Under the pieces are notes generated by a model. That model saw only the letters and a list, made by a program, of their open reading frames with translations. It did no database searches and was not told the DNA's origin. Positions 6,313 through 7,858 of a stretch of DNA of 7,858 nucleotides are shown here, piece by piece (position 1 is the first letter of the stretch; every line of letters starts with the position of its first letter). Origin of the DNA: Tagaea sp. (GTDB lineage: Bacteria; Pseudomonadota; Alphaproteobacteria; CACIAM-22H2); NCBI GenBank assembly GCA_023653245.1, contig JAMNXK010000077.1, positions 1-7,858 of the forward strand, written 5' to 3'. Position numbers and translations under genes: made by a program.

Positions 6313-6963
6313 ATGACCCAAGCCATGATGCGCCATCAAGCCTATGACCGCTTCAAGGCGCGGCTGTTCGCCCAGGATCTGGTGCCCGGGCAATTCGTCT
6401 CGCAGCGCGAGCTGAGCGAATTGATGGACGTGCCGGTCGGCCCGCTGCGCGAGGCGCTGAAGAAACTGGAGGCCGAGGCGCTGGTGCGCCTCATTCCCCA
6501 GCGCGGCATCCAGATCGCCGCTTTCGACGTCGCCTTCCTGAACGACGCGTTCGGGCTGCGGCGCGTGCTGGAACTCGCCGCGGCGCGCAAGTTCGCGGCC
6601 GACGGCCCGATGGCGGCGATCCACGATCTCGAAACGCGCACCCAAAAAGCGCTCAAGAAGGTCCGGATCGATCCGAGCCGCGCGGCGATGGACGAAGCGC
6701 TGCGCCTCGATTGGGCGATGCACGACATGATCGTCGAGCACATGGACAACGCGCTGCTGACCCAGGTCCACCGCGTCAATTTCGACAAGATCCGGCTCGC
6801 GCGTCTGCACCGGCGTTTCACGCGCGAGCGCGTGCTGCCCGCGATCGAGGAGCATCTGGCGGTGATCGCCGCCTTCAAGGCGCGCGATCCCGACAAGGCC
6901 GAGACGGCGCTGGGTGCCCATCTGACGGTCGCCCATCGCCGCGCCGTGGGGATCGATCCGTGA
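6313..6963 (+). CDS. GntR-family transcriptional regulator, FCD (FadR-type) subgroup
   Basis: The 216-residue product begins with a winged helix-turn-helix (about 8-70). LVPGQFVSQRELSELMDVPVGPLREALKKLEAEALVRLIPQRGIQI has the conserved order of recognition helix (VGPLREALKKLE) and wing (PQRGIQI). Residues about 75-210 form an all-helical FCD effector domain. The usual metal/ligand residues are present: Asp133 and His137 (LDWAMHD), His181 (EEHLAVIAAF) and His203 (GAHL). These ligands typically bind Zn or Ni and a carboxylate effector. The effector is not readable from sequence. ATG codons at 6325 and 6328 are alternative starts; all three leave the DNA-binding domain intact, and none has a Shine-Dalgarno. 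It overlaps the sulfatase start by four bases (GTGA), so it is the first gene of that operon and the probable regulator of sulfate-ester use. It may bind the dyad at 6286-6301. Confidence 0.93.
   Translation: MTQAMMRHQAYDRFKARLFAQDLVPGQFVSQRELSELMDVPVGPLREALKKLEAEALVRLIPQRGIQIAAFDVAFLNDAFGLRRVLELAAARKFAADGPMAAIHDLETRTQKALKKVRIDPSRAAMDEALRLDWAMHDMIVEHMDNALLTQVHRVNFDKIRLARLHRRFTRERVLPAIEEHLAVIAAFKARDPDKAETALGAHLTVAHRRAVGIDP
6948..6952 (+). promoter_or_regulatory. Ribosome binding site deciding the sulfatase GTG start
   Basis: GGGGA lies seven bases before the GTG at 6960, inside the last codons of the regulator gene. This supports the GTG over later codons and gives the overlapping gene its own initiation signal besides coupling. 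Confidence 0.6.
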
Positions 6964-7858
6964 GCGCCAAGCCCAATCTGCTGTTCTTGTTTTCCGATCA
7001 GCACGCGTTTCACGTCGCCGGCTGCTACGGCGATCGCCTCGGCGTCACGCCGAATTTGGATCGCCTCGCCGCGCGCGGGCTGACGTTCGACGCCGCGTAT
7101 TGCCCCTCGCCCATCTGCGTGCCCTCGCGCATGTCGATGCTCACGGGCCGGCATCCGTCGGCGCAGGATTGCTGGACGAACGACGATTTTCTCGCCTCCG
7201 ACCGCGCGACCTGGCCGCACGCGCTGGGGGCGTCGGGCTACCGGCCGATCCTGGTCGGGCGCCTGCACGCGATGGGGCCCGATCAGCTGCACGGCTACGC
7301 CGAGCGCCTGGTCGGCGAGCACAGCCCGAATTGGCCGGGTATTCCGCGCCACGACATGGGCATCCTCGCCGAGACCAACGAGCCCCATCCCGCGAGTTTG
7401 GAGCGCGCGGGCCCGGGTTCGAGCATGTACGAGGTCAAAGATCGCGACGTGACGGCCGCGGCGGTCGCGACGCTCGACCGGCTGGGTGCGGCGCGACGCG
7501 GGGGCGATACCGCACCTTTCGCGCTGTCGGTCGGACTCATGCTGCCGCATCCGCCTTACGTGGCGTCGCGCGAAGACTACGATCGTTTCGCGCCCCGCGT
7601 GACGTCGCCGCGCCTGGCGCCGCCGCCGCGCGAGGCCGAGCACGCGTGGCTCGCCGCGTGGCGCGACGATCGCGGCATCCGCGCGGTGCGGCCCGAGCAA
7701 GTCCACCGCGCGCGCGCGGCCTATTGGGGCCTCACCTACCGGCTCGACGCCATGATCGGCGAGGTGCTGGCCGCGCTCGAACGCAACGGCTTGGCCGAGA
7801 ACACGCTGATCGTCTACACGACCGATCACGGCGATCAAATCGGCGAGCGCGGTCTGTG
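6960..7858 (+). CDS. Cytoplasmic sulfatase, choline-sulfatase-like (3' end outside window)
   Basis: The visible 299 residues belong to the alkaline-phosphatase/sulfatase superfamily. NLLFLFSDQHA (6-16) carries the first metal ligand, Asp13. CPSPICVPSRMSMLTGRHP (48-66) contains C-x-P-S-R, in which Cys53 is converted to formylglycine, the catalytic nucleophile, by a maturation enzyme encoded elsewhere. GRLHAMGPDQLHGYAERL (100-117) matches the choline-sulfatase-type GKMHF.GPDQLHGFEERL pattern but has Arg101 where Lys is common. LPHPPY (195-200) and TTDHGDQIGERGL (287-299) follow, with metal ligands Asp289 and His290. No signal peptide is present, so the ester would have to be imported. Family members are usually about 470-510 residues, so roughly the last third is missing. 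It starts at GTG, overlapping the regulator stop (GTGA). Choline sulfate or another small sulfate ester is plausible; specificity is not proven, and phosphonate monoester hydrolase is a less likely alternative. Confidence 0.92.
   Translation, partial: MSAKPNLLFLFSDQHAFHVAGCYGDRLGVTPNLDRLAARGLTFDAAYCPSPICVPSRMSMLTGRHPSAQDCWTNDDFLASDRATWPHALGASGYRPILVGRLHAMGPDQLHGYAERLVGEHSPNWPGIPRHDMGILAETNEPHPASLERAGPGSSMYEVKDRDVTAAAVATLDRLGAARRGGDTAPFALSVGLMLPHPPYVASREDYDRFAPRVTSPRLAPPPREAEHAWLAAWRDDRGIRAVRPEQVHRARAAYWGLTYRLDAMIGEVLAALERNGLAENTLIVYTTDHGDQIGERGL

Noticed and set aside
6342..7838. Minus-strand open frame of 498 codons across the regulator and sulfatase genes
   Set aside because: Both genes on the plus strand have clear catalytic and DNA-binding motifs; the antisense frame has none and is Arg-rich.

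Overview
The window is a high-GC, gene-dense piece of chromosome. The codon use, the RND/HlyD-type adaptor plus TolC-type genes and the FCD-type GntR regulator suggest a Gram-negative proteobacterium, most likely an alphaproteobacterium. That placement is an inference; no rRNA or tRNA marker is present. Seven protein genes and parts of their control regions can be supported. Two genes run off the window, one at each end.

Left region (1-3411): three genes on the minus strand, read right to left, form a tight operon. They are a TolC/OprM-type outer-membrane lipoprotein, a short periplasmic adaptor (membrane fusion protein), and a second adaptor that carries a GAF-like cytoplasmic domain ahead of its single membrane segment. 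Each junction is a 4-base ATGA stop/start overlap. Together they look like the adaptor and outer-membrane parts of an export system whose inner-membrane pump or protease would lie left of base 1. A relatively AT-rich spacer (3124-3411) holds a candidate promoter for this operon and, at its right end, a perfect hairpin just after the next gene.

Middle region (3412-6229): two genes of unrecognised family are divergently transcribed, encoding a 271-residue protein (minus) and a 343-residue, Pro/Ala-rich then helical protein (plus). The 343-residue gene converges on a class I SAM-dependent methyltransferase gene (minus), and their 3' ends overlap by 11 bases.

Right region (6230-7858): an 83-base divergent spacer contains a strong inverted repeat next to the start of a GntR/FCD transcription factor. 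That gene overlaps, by GTGA, a sulfatase with the formylglycine signature C-x-P-S-R and a choline-sulfatase-like GPDQLHG stretch. The most economical reading is a ligand-responsive regulator co-transcribed with a cytoplasmic sulfate-ester hydrolase, with catabolic genes probably following. The sulfatase is cut by the window end.

No mobile elements, CRISPR arrays, tRNAs or rRNAs were seen. The least ordinary features are the GAF-HlyD fusion operon and the pair of unrecognised divergent genes.
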